A DNA stretch of 64,000 nt from Hydractinia symbiolongicarpus (lineage: Eukaryota; Cnidaria; Hydrozoa; Anthoathecata; Hydractiniidae): positions 24,156,501 through 24,220,500 of the forward strand of contig NC_079886.1 of assembly GCF_029227915.1 (NCBI RefSeq), read 5' to 3'. A program made the position numbers and the translations under genes. Below are positions 48,125-56,025 of this stretch, piece after piece (position 1 is the stretch's first letter; each line of letters opens with the position of its first letter). The notes beneath the pieces are model-generated. The model did no database searches. It had not been told where the DNA came from and worked only from the letters and a program-made list of their open reading frames with translations.

Positions 48125-48877
48125 ACTCTAAACTTCAAGAGACTTACTATCAACCTCAATATTTATGGAAAGGACAAAAGGCTGTTCATAATTTAAGAGG
48201 ATTCGGTTTCAAGCCAAAGGGGATTAAGAAGTGGCTATCAAAACAAGCATTTTGGCAAGTACAATTACCCGCTCCAAAACATGTTGAAAGACCACATTAT
48301 GAAGTTACCACCCCTAATGATTTACATCAATTCGATTTATTGTACATGCCCGGTGACATACTGTATGGTAATAAATATAAGTACATTTTGTCGGGAGTCG
48401 ATGCTGCTTCCAGATACAAAGTAGCCCGACCTTTGAGGACTAAGAAAGCCAAAGAGGTTGCCGCTATGATTGAAGACATCTACAAGGCCGGACCATTAAC
48501 TTATCCGAAAACTTTCCAATGTGATAACGGTTCAGAATTCAAAGCAGATGTGACAAAGCTGTTGGAGAAGCATAAGGTTGAAATTAAAAGGGCGACTACA
48601 AAATATAAGCATACGCACACAGCTTTTGTTGAGGCGTTGAACAAGATACTTGCGGATGATGCTACAACCTGGTGAAGAGCATGATGATGGGCAGAGACGG
48701 GCAACCGATAGAATATGGTCGAAAAACACATATAGATTGCGTGAGGTAATAGCGCAACCTGGTAACCGTGTAATGTACTATGTTCAAGACGGACCCAGAC
48801 GGGCTTTTGTAAAAGAGGAATTGATGTTAATACCTGAAGATACAGAATTACCTCCTGATTATGTGCAAGGTTGGTGA
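48125..48877 (+). pseudogene. int: Polinton integrase (rve/DDE), internally deleted
   Basis: The frame is open from about 48116 but has no ATG before 48346, so the start is lost or non-ATG. The core shows the DD35E triad: Asp at about 48334 (HQFDLLYMP), Asp at about 48523 (CDNGSEF) and Glu at about 48631 (FVEALNK), with exactly 35 residues between the last two. The frame stops at 48673-48675. A second frame (48650-48877) carries the C-terminal part (RRATDRIWSKNTYRLREV, RAFVKEELMLIPED). In related integrases these parts are separated by roughly 80-90 residues, so an internal deletion with frameshift removed the linker. The enzyme would cut and join the element ends. Confidence 0.9.
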
Positions 48878-48902
48878 AAAAGGGGGACGATACATAAAAA
48901 GT

Positions 48903-48927
48903 ATCTTTACCTGTATCTGGTAAAGAT
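48903..48927 (+). terminator. hairpin H6 after the integrase
   Basis: ATCTTTACC, 7-nt loop, GGTAAAGAT, 25 nt past the integrase stop. Confidence 0.6.
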
Positions 48928-49085
48928 TATGCCGGGGATCGCACAGGGCTGTCAGCAGATAGGGCCGCTATGGCTCGGGACGATCGCGCCACATAATGTC
49001 ACAAACCGCCTTACTTTCAAATATTAATTTTTCAAATAGCACACGAAATATGCGAGTGGTGTACATGCGCATATCACTAACCTTG

Positions 49086-49670
49086 TTACTGATTTACCGT
49101 CTTTCTGAGGATTTGGACCTCGGCCATTAGACTTTTTTCAAACTGGTTGCGCGTTTCGCTCTCCATCTTTCTGTCGGTTTTCGTCATCTTGTCCAGAGCT
49201 TCGTAGTATATACCACACAGGGTTTGAAATTCAATGTGACTAATGTCATCATTATTCAGCGCCCGTGAGAAGGAGTTTTCAAACACGGCGATGGCAGACG
49301 TCGCAACATCATATAATTTCATGACTTTGTCAAGTTTGCTCTGATATCTTTTTATCAAGGCCGCGATAATGCCGGTGGAAATAGAGCCAGATAGGGCCAC
49401 ACCACCCAATCCGACAGAAACGGGTATCCCAATGAGTGTAGCACCTGTTACCACCGAACCTATGCCGGAAGTGATGGTTAGGGCCGTGGCGCCGGCATTT
49501 AGAATCACAAGTCTGTGTAATTTCTTGTTGTATTTGTCCTCCTTTGACTGGAATTTACCTTTTAATTTTATAAGCTCCTCAAGTTGAGAGTTCACGGTAT
49601 TAGTATTAAACTTGTCCCGCTCGCTCGAATACTCAGGAGCCGTGGGTAGCTTTGGATAAATCTCTGCCAT
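49086..49670 (-). CDS. membrane protein of unknown function, paralogue A, 194 aa
   Basis: Starts with a hydrophilic segment containing SQLEELIKLKGKF, then a long Gly/Ala/Val-rich hydrophobic region (about 55-107; ATALTITSGIGSVVTGATLI and more) that can form two membrane helices, and a helical C-terminal half (KLDKVMKLYDVATSAIAVFE). The layout, hydrophilic helix then double hydrophobic hairpin then amphipathic helices, is also seen in membrane-active virion proteins, but I cannot name a family. It is a paralogue of the next gene. A shared ATTTAGAGGA-type box lies about 30 nt upstream of each start. Confidence 0.7.
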   Translation of the reverse strand: MAEIYPKLPTAPEYSSERDKFNTNTVNSQLEELIKLKGKFQSKEDKYNKKLHRLVILNAGATALTITSGIGSVVTGATLIGIPVSVGLGGVALSGSISTGIIAALIKRYQSKLDKVMKLYDVATSAIAVFENSFSRALNNDDISHIEFQTLCGIYYEALDKMTKTDRKMESETRNQFEKSLMAEVQILRKTVNQ

Positions 49671-49705
49671 TAGTTATTACAAAGAAAAACTTTCCTCTAA
49701 ATAAC

Positions 49706-50170
49706 CTATGGTTTATCTAGTTTATCCAGATCCTTGAGAGTTCTGTGATATGTATCACACAAACTTTCAAAATCGGCTATACTGATGTATGATGAAAAGT
49801 TTGGTAGCGTTTTATCGAACACATCGATGGCATTTTGTACAACGCGATATGAGGCTCTGACTTTGTTAAGTTTCTCCCGATATATCTTAACATATTCGGT
49901 GGTAACCGCACATGAAGCAGAGCTTAATAGACACATACCCGGACCCCAAACTGCACGGCCTTTTCTAATAATGGCCGCTGCGGTCGCTATCGAGCTTGTA
50001 ACGGCCATGATTCCGGATATACCCCCCATAAGCGCCGATATAATCAGAGATCCGCCGTATTTGTCTATCCTGTCATAGAACTTACCTCGTAATTTCACCA
50101 GCTCCTCAAGTTGGGAATTGGATATATCTGTTTTAAACGCTTCTTCTCTGGTATTAGAACGCTCTGCCAT
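49706..50170 (-). CDS. membrane protein of unknown function, paralogue B, 154 aa
   Basis: Shares SNSQLEELVKLRGKF and the DKY motif with paralogue A in the same positions, then has a hydrophobic region (LIISALMGGISGIMAV and AAAIIRKGRAVWG) and the same C-terminal helix pattern (EKLNKVRASYRVVQNAIDVF). The two genes lie in tandem 35 bp apart and point the same way. Function unknown. Expression control may involve the ATTTAGAGGATAG box in the 44-bp gap to the divergent 417-aa gene. Confidence 0.7.
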   Translation of the reverse strand: MAERSNTREEAFKTDISNSQLEELVKLRGKFYDRIDKYGGSLIISALMGGISGIMAVTSSIATAAAIIRKGRAVWGPGMCLLSSASCAVTTEYVKIYREKLNKVRASYRVVQNAIDVFDKTLPNFSSYISIADFESLCDTYHRTLKDLDKLDKP

Positions 50171-50214
50171 TTCTATTATATTAGGAAAAAACTATCCTCT
50201 AAATAAATAAAATA
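50171..50214. promoter_or_regulatory. 44-bp divergent promoter with AGAGGATAG box
   Basis: Separates two divergent starts. On the minus strand it reads TTATTTAGAGGATAGTTTTT; a close copy (TTATTTAGAGGAAAGTTTTT) precedes paralogue A at about 49684-49703. Confidence 0.5.
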
Positions 50215-51468
50215 ATGGCGGACATTGATATTGATCCGTTTGGTGAACATGGTCAAACCGACGAGGGCCCCGATGAAACCACACCCCTGGTACCAAAGGA
50301 ACGCACACGGGTACAGATACACACACCCGATGAAAAGGAGACATCATTCGGTGGAGGCTCCTCTCAACGAGCTAGAGTTACTAGTGAACAGGTTAAATCA
50401 CTCTATGAGGTGCTACTAACTAAATATCCAAACGAGGACCCTAGTGTGATACATACCGACCTGTTTGAGATTCGTGGTGGTGAATTATACTACAAGGGTG
50501 ATAACAGACCGCTGACACATGGTGGATCTCTAAGGTCTACCGGTACCATTGCAGATTTACTTGGCAAGAAAAGGCTGCGCAGTTTGGGGTTCGATATACT
50601 GAAAGGTAGTATAACCCCCCGACAGGCCGCCAGACTAAACAAAATAGAAGAGAGACTACCGTCACCTGATAAAATAGAAACAGCGACCGATATAGAATTA
50701 GAAACCATATCTGGAGATGTGGTGAACAGTGTGGAGGACCTGGTATCGTTGGTCGATGATGGTACACTTAGAGCCGAATATCCCGCGGGTGATATTCGTG
50801 GATTGGATAGTTCCGTGCAAAAAATTTGGGGGAGTCTCCAACTCGCGACCGCTAAAAAGGTTCAGCTCGAACACAACATCGAGAAGGAACAAATGAAGTT
50901 GAAGGAGTTGGAAGATCCCTCATACACGGATGAACAGAGGGAGAAGAAGGCCGAGGAGTTGGAAAAGCTAAACGATGAGTTGGAAGCCAACCAGGATGCC
51001 ATCGATATCCTCAAGGGTGAACTTAACACCCAGATAAAAAGCATAAAGGAGACAATCGCCAAGGTACTTAGCAAAGATACAACATTGGGTGAAAAGATAC
51101 GAACGCTATTCCGTGAGCAGGGTATCACCATCGTCAGTGTACTAACGGCATTTGGTATGGTTATCGGCCTTCTAGTTGAAGCTTTGACACCAGGGGGTGG
51201 GGGGTCATCCACCAGTAATACAAAAAATCATGAAAAAACAGAGGGTGGTGCGAGGGAATGGATAAAGAACAAGCTGAGCGCACTAGGATCTCTCCTAGGT
51301 AGATTAGCCAGTGCCGCGGCTGCATCACTACCGGGTATACTTGGATCCATCGTATCGTGGATCCTCAATAGAGCAAAGGAGGCTGTTGGTTGGTTGAGTC
51401 AAAACCTTTGGGCTTTGATAGTTGGAATCAGAGGTCTGATATACACCTACATGGTTACAAAGCGTTAG
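50215..51468 (+). CDS. unknown Polinton coiled-coil membrane protein, 417 aa
   Basis: Domains by eye: an acidic, disordered N-terminus (1-55); a globular part (about 56-190) with TADLLGKKRLRSLGFDIL-like sequence; a strong coiled coil (about 210-285; EHNIEKEQMKLKELED, EKLNDELEANQDAIDILK); a hydrophobic helix (about 306-325; GITIVSVLTAFGMVIGLLVE); a Gly/Ser linker; and a C-terminal hydrophobic segment with amphipathic helices (AWLSQNLWALIVGIRG-like). I recognise this as a type found in cnidarian Polintons but know no function. It might be a membrane-associated virion or assembly protein. It converges on the 141-aa gene with hairpin H5 between. Confidence 0.75.
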   Translation: MADIDIDPFGEHGQTDEGPDETTPLVPKERTRVQIHTPDEKETSFGGGSSQRARVTSEQVKSLYEVLLTKYPNEDPSVIHTDLFEIRGGELYYKGDNRPLTHGGSLRSTGTIADLLGKKRLRSLGFDILKGSITPRQAARLNKIEERLPSPDKIETATDIELETISGDVVNSVEDLVSLVDDGTLRAEYPAGDIRGLDSSVQKIWGSLQLATAKKVQLEHNIEKEQMKLKELEDPSYTDEQREKKAEELEKLNDELEANQDAIDILKGELNTQIKSIKETIAKVLSKDTTLGEKIRTLFREQGITIVSVLTAFGMVIGLLVEALTPGGGGSSTSNTKNHEKTEGGAREWIKNKLSALGSLLGRLASAAAASLPGILGSIVSWILNRAKEAVGWLSQNLWALIVGIRGLIYTYMVTKR

Positions 51469-51482
51469 TGGAATCTGGAATA

Positions 51483-51507
51483 TATGTTACATGTGTCATG
51501 TAACATA
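51483..51507. terminator. hairpin H5 between converging genes
   Basis: TATGTTACATG, loop TGT, CATGTAACATA: 11-bp perfect stem, 15 nt past the plus-strand stop and 18 nt past the minus-strand stop, so it could serve both. Confidence 0.6.
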
Positions 51508-51524
51508 ATACCTGCGGTATAGTA

Positions 51525-51950
51525 CTATTTTTCGAAATACCACACGGCGCCCCCGACACCAATCATGCTTAGTGCGATAAATGCCAATTCCCGTTCATGC
51601 TGGCCATTGCTGGGTGTATAAAAGTCCCTCAATACAGGTTCGCGTGGAATATCTGTGAGAGTTGACCCTCCAAACACTTTTCTATATTCACGCATCGCAT
51701 CATCCAGCTCTGTGAATTTACCCTCGGCCTTCTTCTCAAGTCTGAGCTGCTTATTGATAAAGTCCACCCTCTCTTGTCTTTTACGTTGCCATATAACCTG
51801 AGCCTTTTGCAGCTGTTCTATGGCCAGATCATGCCGCTTCCGTTCCTTATCTATCCTATCCTTGGATAAACTTGAAAAGAGGTAGCTTGATCCGGTGAAA
51901 GCCAAAGCGTTCGCGAAGGCACCTCCCAACATCATTGCAATTGAAGCCAT
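51525..51950 (-). CDS. unknown Polinton membrane/coiled-coil protein, 141 aa
   Basis: Starts MASIAMMLGGAFANALAF, a hydrophobic, small-residue N-terminal segment, followed by a highly charged helix (KDRIDKERKRHDLAIEQLQK and WQRKRQERVDFINKQLR), an amphipathic DAMREYRKVFG part and a C-terminal membrane helix (LAFIALSMIGVGGAVWYF). A two-anchor protein of this shape is common in cnidarian Polintons as far as I recall; no function is known to me. It is the last gene of the minus-strand group that starts at 53383. Confidence 0.75.
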   Translation of the reverse strand: MASIAMMLGGAFANALAFTGSSYLFSSLSKDRIDKERKRHDLAIEQLQKAQVIWQRKRQERVDFINKQLRLEKKAEGKFTELDDAMREYRKVFGGSTLTDIPREPVLRDFYTPSNGQHERELAFIALSMIGVGGAVWYFEK

Positions 51951-51987
51951 GTTTCATATACTACTACTACAGTATAATTTAGTGTTG

Positions 51988-52119
51988 TTATTTTAATACG
52001 ATAGCTTCGGAGTCTATGACATCCGTATCCACCTCCGTGTATTCCACCTTGGGTAAAATACTCTCAACTTTCTTACGTCGATATAAAACCCAGACCAACC
52101 ATTCCAGTATTCGCAACAT
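51988..52119 (-). CDS. 43-aa small membrane-type protein
   Basis: ATG at 52119 overlaps the stop of the upstream 75-aa gene by one base (TAATG). The peptide begins MLRILEWLVWVLYRRKK, a short hydrophobic helix stopped by a basic cluster, and ends in an acidic tail (YTEVDTDVIDSEAIVLK). The tight overlap and the membrane-anchor pattern support a real gene. Function unknown; resembles small virion membrane proteins only in layout. Confidence 0.6.
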   Translation of the reverse strand: MLRILEWLVWVLYRRKKVESILPKVEYTEVDTDVIDSEAIVLK

Positions 52120-52346
52120 TATATATTTATAGTTTCAGGTATAATTTTTTGCTTAACTAGATATTCTCTTGTCATCTCGCTTGCGGCGACTATGGCTACA
52201 AGCTTTCCGGTATCTTCCAGGTCAAACTTCTGAATTGAGGGTGGTGTCATTTTTAATACATTTTTCCCGAGAATTGAATAGCCCACAGCGAAAACGCATA
52301 CGACCGATGCTTTATAAATATCGTTGACTATACTTTTTTTATCCAT
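52119..52346 (-). CDS. small membrane protein, 75 aa
   Basis: An N-terminal hydrophobic segment (ASVVCVFAVGYSILG) is followed by a conserved-looking soluble part (PPSIQKFDLEDTGKLVAIVA, SEMTREYLVKQKIIPETINI). I recall similar short proteins in cnidarian Polintons but no assigned role. It sits in the run of closely spaced minus-strand genes and overlaps the 43-aa gene by one base. Confidence 0.7.
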   Translation of the reverse strand: MDKKSIVNDIYKASVVCVFAVGYSILGKNVLKMTPPSIQKFDLEDTGKLVAIVAASEMTREYLVKQKIIPETINI

Positions 52347-52416
52347 GTCTTATATTTACTTCAAGATTATAGTATCGTGATATTATCCCTTTATTCCATT
52401 TCAAGCTTACTTATTC

Positions 52417-52818
52417 TCATAGTTTTTTATTACCTGAGTTAATTGGTGGGGTACCCTTCACCTTAATATTTTTGTCCTTATTTTTATAGACGAAATAAGC
52501 ACCAATTAAGACAAGTACTATCACCCCACCACCACCCATTATTGTGTAGTTCACTCCACCGTGTTTAGGGCCATCTGTCACAGAATCCACAATGACAATA
52601 TCCTTAGGATCCTTAGGATCCTCCAACTGTGTCTGAGGTGCTGAGTGTGTCTGAGGTGCCGGCTGGGTTTGTGTCTGAGGTGCCGACTGTACCTCCGTCT
52701 GTGCCATGAGCAATCTTTTATATTCTTCCCTATTTTTACGGTTGAATTCAGCCAGCCTCTTACCAGCCTCAACCTTTTTAGGGTTCTTCGTTGTCACCTG
52801 AACTGGAGTATCCGACAT
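52417..52818 (-). CDS. single-pass membrane protein with basic N-terminus and PQT repeats, 133 aa
   Basis: The N-terminal part KNPKKVEAGKRLAEFNRKN is strongly basic and may bind nucleic acid. It is followed by AQT/PQT-rich repeats (about 40-66), a Gly-rich lead into a membrane helix (about 95-112; GGGGVIVLVLIGAYFVYK) and a basic tail. The start overlaps the end of the upstream 219-aa frame by about 40 nt. A link between membrane and DNA or capsid is a guess. Confidence 0.7.
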   Translation of the reverse strand: MSDTPVQVTTKNPKKVEAGKRLAEFNRKNREEYKRLLMAQTEVQSAPQTQTQPAPQTHSAPQTQLEDPKDPKDIVIVDSVTDGPKHGGVNYTIMGGGGVIVLVLIGAYFVYKNKDKNIKVKGTPPINSGNKKL

Positions 52819-53383
52819 CTTTAGTATCCGTATCGATATTGTTTAAATTTTTTCCCGCGATATAATGCCTACCTGTTATTAAACCTACACTGATTGGTGA
52901 TAGTAGTGATCCGAACTTATAATATAGATTACATGTGAACCTTTGGAGTGCCGAGTTTAGGAATGGATCATTCTCCAGGTCATCACTCAGAGCTTTTTGA
53001 TTTTTTATACCCAGGGCTGTACAGGCACCCAGGGAGTACATGTGGATTATTGACTCCCCTAGAGACTTTACCATTTGACCGGACAGTTTAGCCTCGTATA
53101 TGGCGAACAGTTTATCCACCTCATCATTCTTGAGCTTCTGGATCTCCGCCTCCGTATACATCTTACCAAGATATAACTTGCTATTTCCTGTCAGCACGCA
53201 CTCGAGCAATTTCTGTCTCTTCCCATCATCCTGGTCCTCGATAAAAATTAGGTTGTCAATTGCGGTCTCAGCCATTTTCAATAGCGATAGGTATTTTTTA
53301 ATACAAAAAAGACAGAAACTAACCAATACCAGCAATAGCACTATAGCTATCACCAGTAATATGAAATTTATATATTCTATCAT
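52778..53383 (-). CDS. membrane-anchored Polinton protein of unknown function, about 201 aa
   Basis: I choose the ATG at 53383 (MIEYINFILLVIAIV) because the longer frame runs into hairpin H4 and uses no ATG. A long N-terminal membrane helix is followed by a soluble domain with DDGKRQKLLECVLTGNSKLY, GKMYTEAEIQKLKNDEVDKL and a hydrophobic patch near the C-terminus (SPISVGLITGRHYI). Such a sequence recurs in cnidarian Polintons in my memory; no function known. It is the first gene of a tight minus-strand group ending at 51525. Confidence 0.75.
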   Translation of the reverse strand: MIEYINFILLVIAIVLLLVLVSFCLFCIKKYLSLLKMAETAIDNLIFIEDQDDGKRQKLLECVLTGNSKLYLGKMYTEAEIQKLKNDEVDKLFAIYEAKLSGQMVKSLGESIIHMYSLGACTALGIKNQKALSDDLENDPFLNSALQRFTCNLYYKFGSLLSPISVGLITGRHYIAGKNLNNIDTDTKDVGYSSSGDNEEP

Positions 53384-53413
53384 TATAGGATAGTACTGTA
53401 GTTTTCCTATAGA

Positions 53414-53438
53414 TTTGTTACAAGGGTCTTGTAACAAA
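53414..53438 (-). terminator. hairpin H4 after the ATPase
   Basis: TTTGTTACAAG, loop GGT, CTTGTAACAAA: 11-bp perfect stem, 12 nt past the stop at 53450. Confidence 0.6.
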
Positions 53439-53449
53439 AAACTTCCAAT

Positions 53450-54074
53450 CTAGCAAATCACGTGGGTTCTTGGATGTTCCATCCTCATGACTAAATGTGT
53501 ATATTTACCATCTTTTAGCCTTTCCTTAACCTTCTGTATCTCTGATGATTCAATGACATCATTCTCCTCGTGGATAGTTGCGAGATCATGTCTGTCCTTT
53601 GGATACCACACATATAACATTTTTGCCTGCCTTCGTAAGTTCTTCGGTATTGCGGTGTATGATTGTGTGAGTAGCCACATGGTGTGGTTTCGATGCCGAC
53701 CGCTGATGGCCAGCTCCAGCAATGGTTGCCTCTTTTTGTCCAGTTTCTCATCCGCGATGATATCGTCGATCAGGAATAATGTTTTGTATCCTGCGAATAA
53801 ATCCGTCATCTTTTGGATCCATTCATACAACAAGCCCATGGGCTCAATTAGAATAACATTATCTATCCCTCCAGAACCATTTTCGACACATATATGTCTT
53901 ATTCCATCTTAATGTTGGACATATAATCACAATGAAATCGAAGTGATCAAAGTATTCACTCTCTAGTAGCGTTACTACGCGTTTGGATTTTCCGCAGCCG
54001 GTTGGACCGACGAATAGCGCCGTGTGGGGATCTTTCATGTAGTCCATCTTAATATAGTACATCCATAATTTCAC
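53450..54074 (-). pseudogene. genome-packaging ATPase (FtsK/HerA type), frameshifted
   Basis: The first frame (54074 or, more likely, ATG 54047 to 53859) carries the Walker A loop GPTGCGKS (about 53985-54008). The second frame (to 53450) carries Walker B (TLFLIDDIIAD), a SGRHRNHTMWLLTQS segment typical of Polinton/virophage/NCLDV A32-like packaging ATPases, and the rest of the motor domain. The frames differ by one step, with the break at about 53880-53915. The enzyme would pump DNA into capsids. It follows the capsid gene directly, the usual pairing. Real inactivation and sequencing error are both possible. Confidence 0.9.
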
Positions 54075-55368
54075 CGTTTTGAATGTTTAATTGGGCATCC
54101 ATTATTAGATATATGTAGGCGTTTAAGGATCCCGCTGCCTCGGCCGTCTTTTCAACTTGCAATGTGATGCCCTCGCTCACATTTTCAATCCGTCGGCCGG
54201 TCCCGTGCAGTGAATTTTCATCTATGGTTCTGAAATCCAACCATAGAGCATATTTCGTGGTTAGGTAGTCCGCGACCTTCACAACATGTAGTTGCAGATG
54301 TTTTTGTATTTCACCTGCATTACCATCCCTTTGTTTACCCTCTGCAAAATACTTGCAAATTTCACCATAATGCTCAAACGGTTGCATTCCCTGAGCGAAA
54401 AGTTGGTTGGGCTTACCCTCAACTATGGCGGATACCTTTTTGATCTCAGGATTGTAGAACCTACCTGCATCTCGTGTGTAAGCTTTCTCTTCCTCAAACA
54501 GAACCAATATACCCTTCAGGGACTTGCATGGTGTATTGAACGACCAATTCCACGTTGTGTCTGACTTATCCACCCTAATTTGTCTATGTCTCAAGAATCT
54601 GTCATAGAGCACGGCCATGTTTTGGTATGCATTTGAGATGAATCTGGCGAGTGTGGGTTGTGTCACAATCTCATATTCTAGAGATATGTTGGAGATTTTG
54701 TGTTTAGCATCCGGCGCCGGTGCCGTGGCGGAACCCGAAGGTTTGGTAGGTGTTGATAATACTACCCTGTCATAATTGTTGAATGTTATCTCATAACACA
54801 GCCTATTACCTAATCCAGCCTGATAATATGGGATCGTGCTATCTAACATTTCAAAATCGAGAGGAATGATAAACTTGTTTTTGTATGCATCATAAATAGC
54901 TTTGTCCGCTACCTCCGATGCGTCTTTATCCGCGGCTCCAACTCTCAGTTTCATACAGTTTTCTGTACACCCTTCATCAAAGATGATACCTTGTCTTATT
55001 GCATTTCTTTTTTCAGACTTGGTTAGCCATAAATCTCTGTAGCACCCGAAAAGATCAAAGTCATCAATGCTCAGAATCTCGGTACCCTCGAACTTGATGG
55101 CCAACTTTTTAACAATTGCCCTCCCTATGTTAGAGACCAATGTTCTCTTCGTGTCAGCTTTTGACTCGAGATCAATGTCGAAACTTATTTTCGAAGTACC
55201 CGGAACAATGACATCATCGTTACCTAAATTAGGGAACCTAATCAGGAGTAACTGGTTCTGATCAATCTCACTTGGGTTGTGAGTGACAATTACTTTTTGA
55301 TGCGTTCCTTTTACGCCATGTGCGATTCTAAGTGAACGCTCTGGGTTTAACTTTTTCCCGTATTCCAT
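54049..55368 (-). CDS. mcp: double-jelly-roll major capsid protein
   Basis: 439 residues, within the usual range for Polinton major capsid proteins. Recognisable stretches are TSKISFDIDLESKADTKRTL near the N-terminus, FIIPLDFEMLDSTIPYYQAG with LGNRLCYEITFNNYDRV in the middle, and a C-terminal YLTTKYALWLDFRTIDENSL with IYLIMDAQLNIQNGEI. Proteins of this fold form pseudo-hexameric capsomers in Polintons, virophages, adenoviruses and giant-virus relatives. The frame is intact here, in contrast to polB, integrase and ATPase. Stop codon touches the start of the ATPase gene. Confidence 0.88.
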   Translation of the reverse strand: MEYGKKLNPERSLRIAHGVKGTHQKVIVTHNPSEIDQNQLLLIRFPNLGNDDVIVPGTSKISFDIDLESKADTKRTLVSNIGRAIVKKLAIKFEGTEILSIDDFDLFGCYRDLWLTKSEKRNAIRQGIIFDEGCTENCMKLRVGAADKDASEVADKAIYDAYKNKFIIPLDFEMLDSTIPYYQAGLGNRLCYEITFNNYDRVVLSTPTKPSGSATAPAPDAKHKISNISLEYEIVTQPTLARFISNAYQNMAVLYDRFLRHRQIRVDKSDTTWNWSFNTPCKSLKGILVLFEEEKAYTRDAGRFYNPEIKKVSAIVEGKPNQLFAQGMQPFEHYGEICKYFAEGKQRDGNAGEIQKHLQLHVVKVADYLTTKYALWLDFRTIDENSLHGTGRRIENVSEGITLQVEKTAEAAGSLNAYIYLIMDAQLNIQNGEIMDVLY

Positions 55369-55423
55369 GCTATTCCATATTACTTTTATTTTATTTTACT
55401 TTAATTCGGTTAATGCTACGGTA

Positions 55424-55987
55424 TCATCTGTCCACCGTATCTCTTATGTGTAGGGTAACTGTTGTCTTCATACCACCCCATAGCACCTTACCATCCTGAC
55501 CTGTGACTCTCATGGTAAGTGATTGAAGTAAACCTTTCTTTAGTTTCTTATATTGCGGATTTTTCGGTTCAATATATGTAAAATCACCACCATACTCGGA
55601 TATATGATATGTCATCAGGTTGTTGCTATATTCACCATCTTTAAGATTTAACGAGTTATCCAATTCATTAAGATTAAAATGTAGTTCCGTTATACCCCCT
55701 AGATTGAATATTTTACTCAACTTAGAGTTTCTAGCTAGTTGTGTTGATTTTACATCACCTCTCATGATTGAATTCAACTCCCTCCCCGTGTAGTGCTGAC
55801 CCTGTGGTAACCTAACCGTGGTAACTCCATCAGCCAAGGGTATATCTATTGTAGCTGTAACTACATATGTAACATTATCCGAAAACGTCTCCACGATCGC
55901 AACCTCCTTTGTACCATGTGAGTTGTCTATCGGTTGATACAAATAGATTTTCTTCTCGCTATTTACGTCCTTTATTGTGATATACAT
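55424..55987 (-). CDS. probable minor capsid (penton) protein, 187 aa
   Basis: Directly upstream of the major capsid gene in the same direction. Beta-strand-rich composition (YITIKDVNSEKKIYLYQP, TYVVTATIDIPL, TTVRLPQGQHYTG) and a C-terminal segment LTMRVTGQDGKVLWGGMKTT. Size and position fit the single-jelly-roll penton protein that Polintons pair with the major capsid protein. The assignment rests mainly on position and strand-rich look, since I cannot run a profile search. Divergent from the 394-aa gene across 38 bp. Confidence 0.55.
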   Translation of the reverse strand: MYITIKDVNSEKKIYLYQPIDNSHGTKEVAIVETFSDNVTYVVTATIDIPLADGVTTVRLPQGQHYTGRELNSIMRGDVKSTQLARNSKLSKIFNLGGITELHFNLNELDNSLNLKDGEYSNNLMTYHISEYGGDFTYIEPKNPQYKKLKKGLLQSLTMRVTGQDGKVLWGGMKTTVTLHIRDTVDR

Positions 55988-56025
55988 TATTATATTAGAG
56001 ATTGTGAATATATTTAAATCAAAGA

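Noticed and set aside
53384-53437. Longer start of the 219-aa frame
   Set aside because: It lacks an ATG and lies inside hairpin H4; the ATG at 53383 fits a membrane anchor better.
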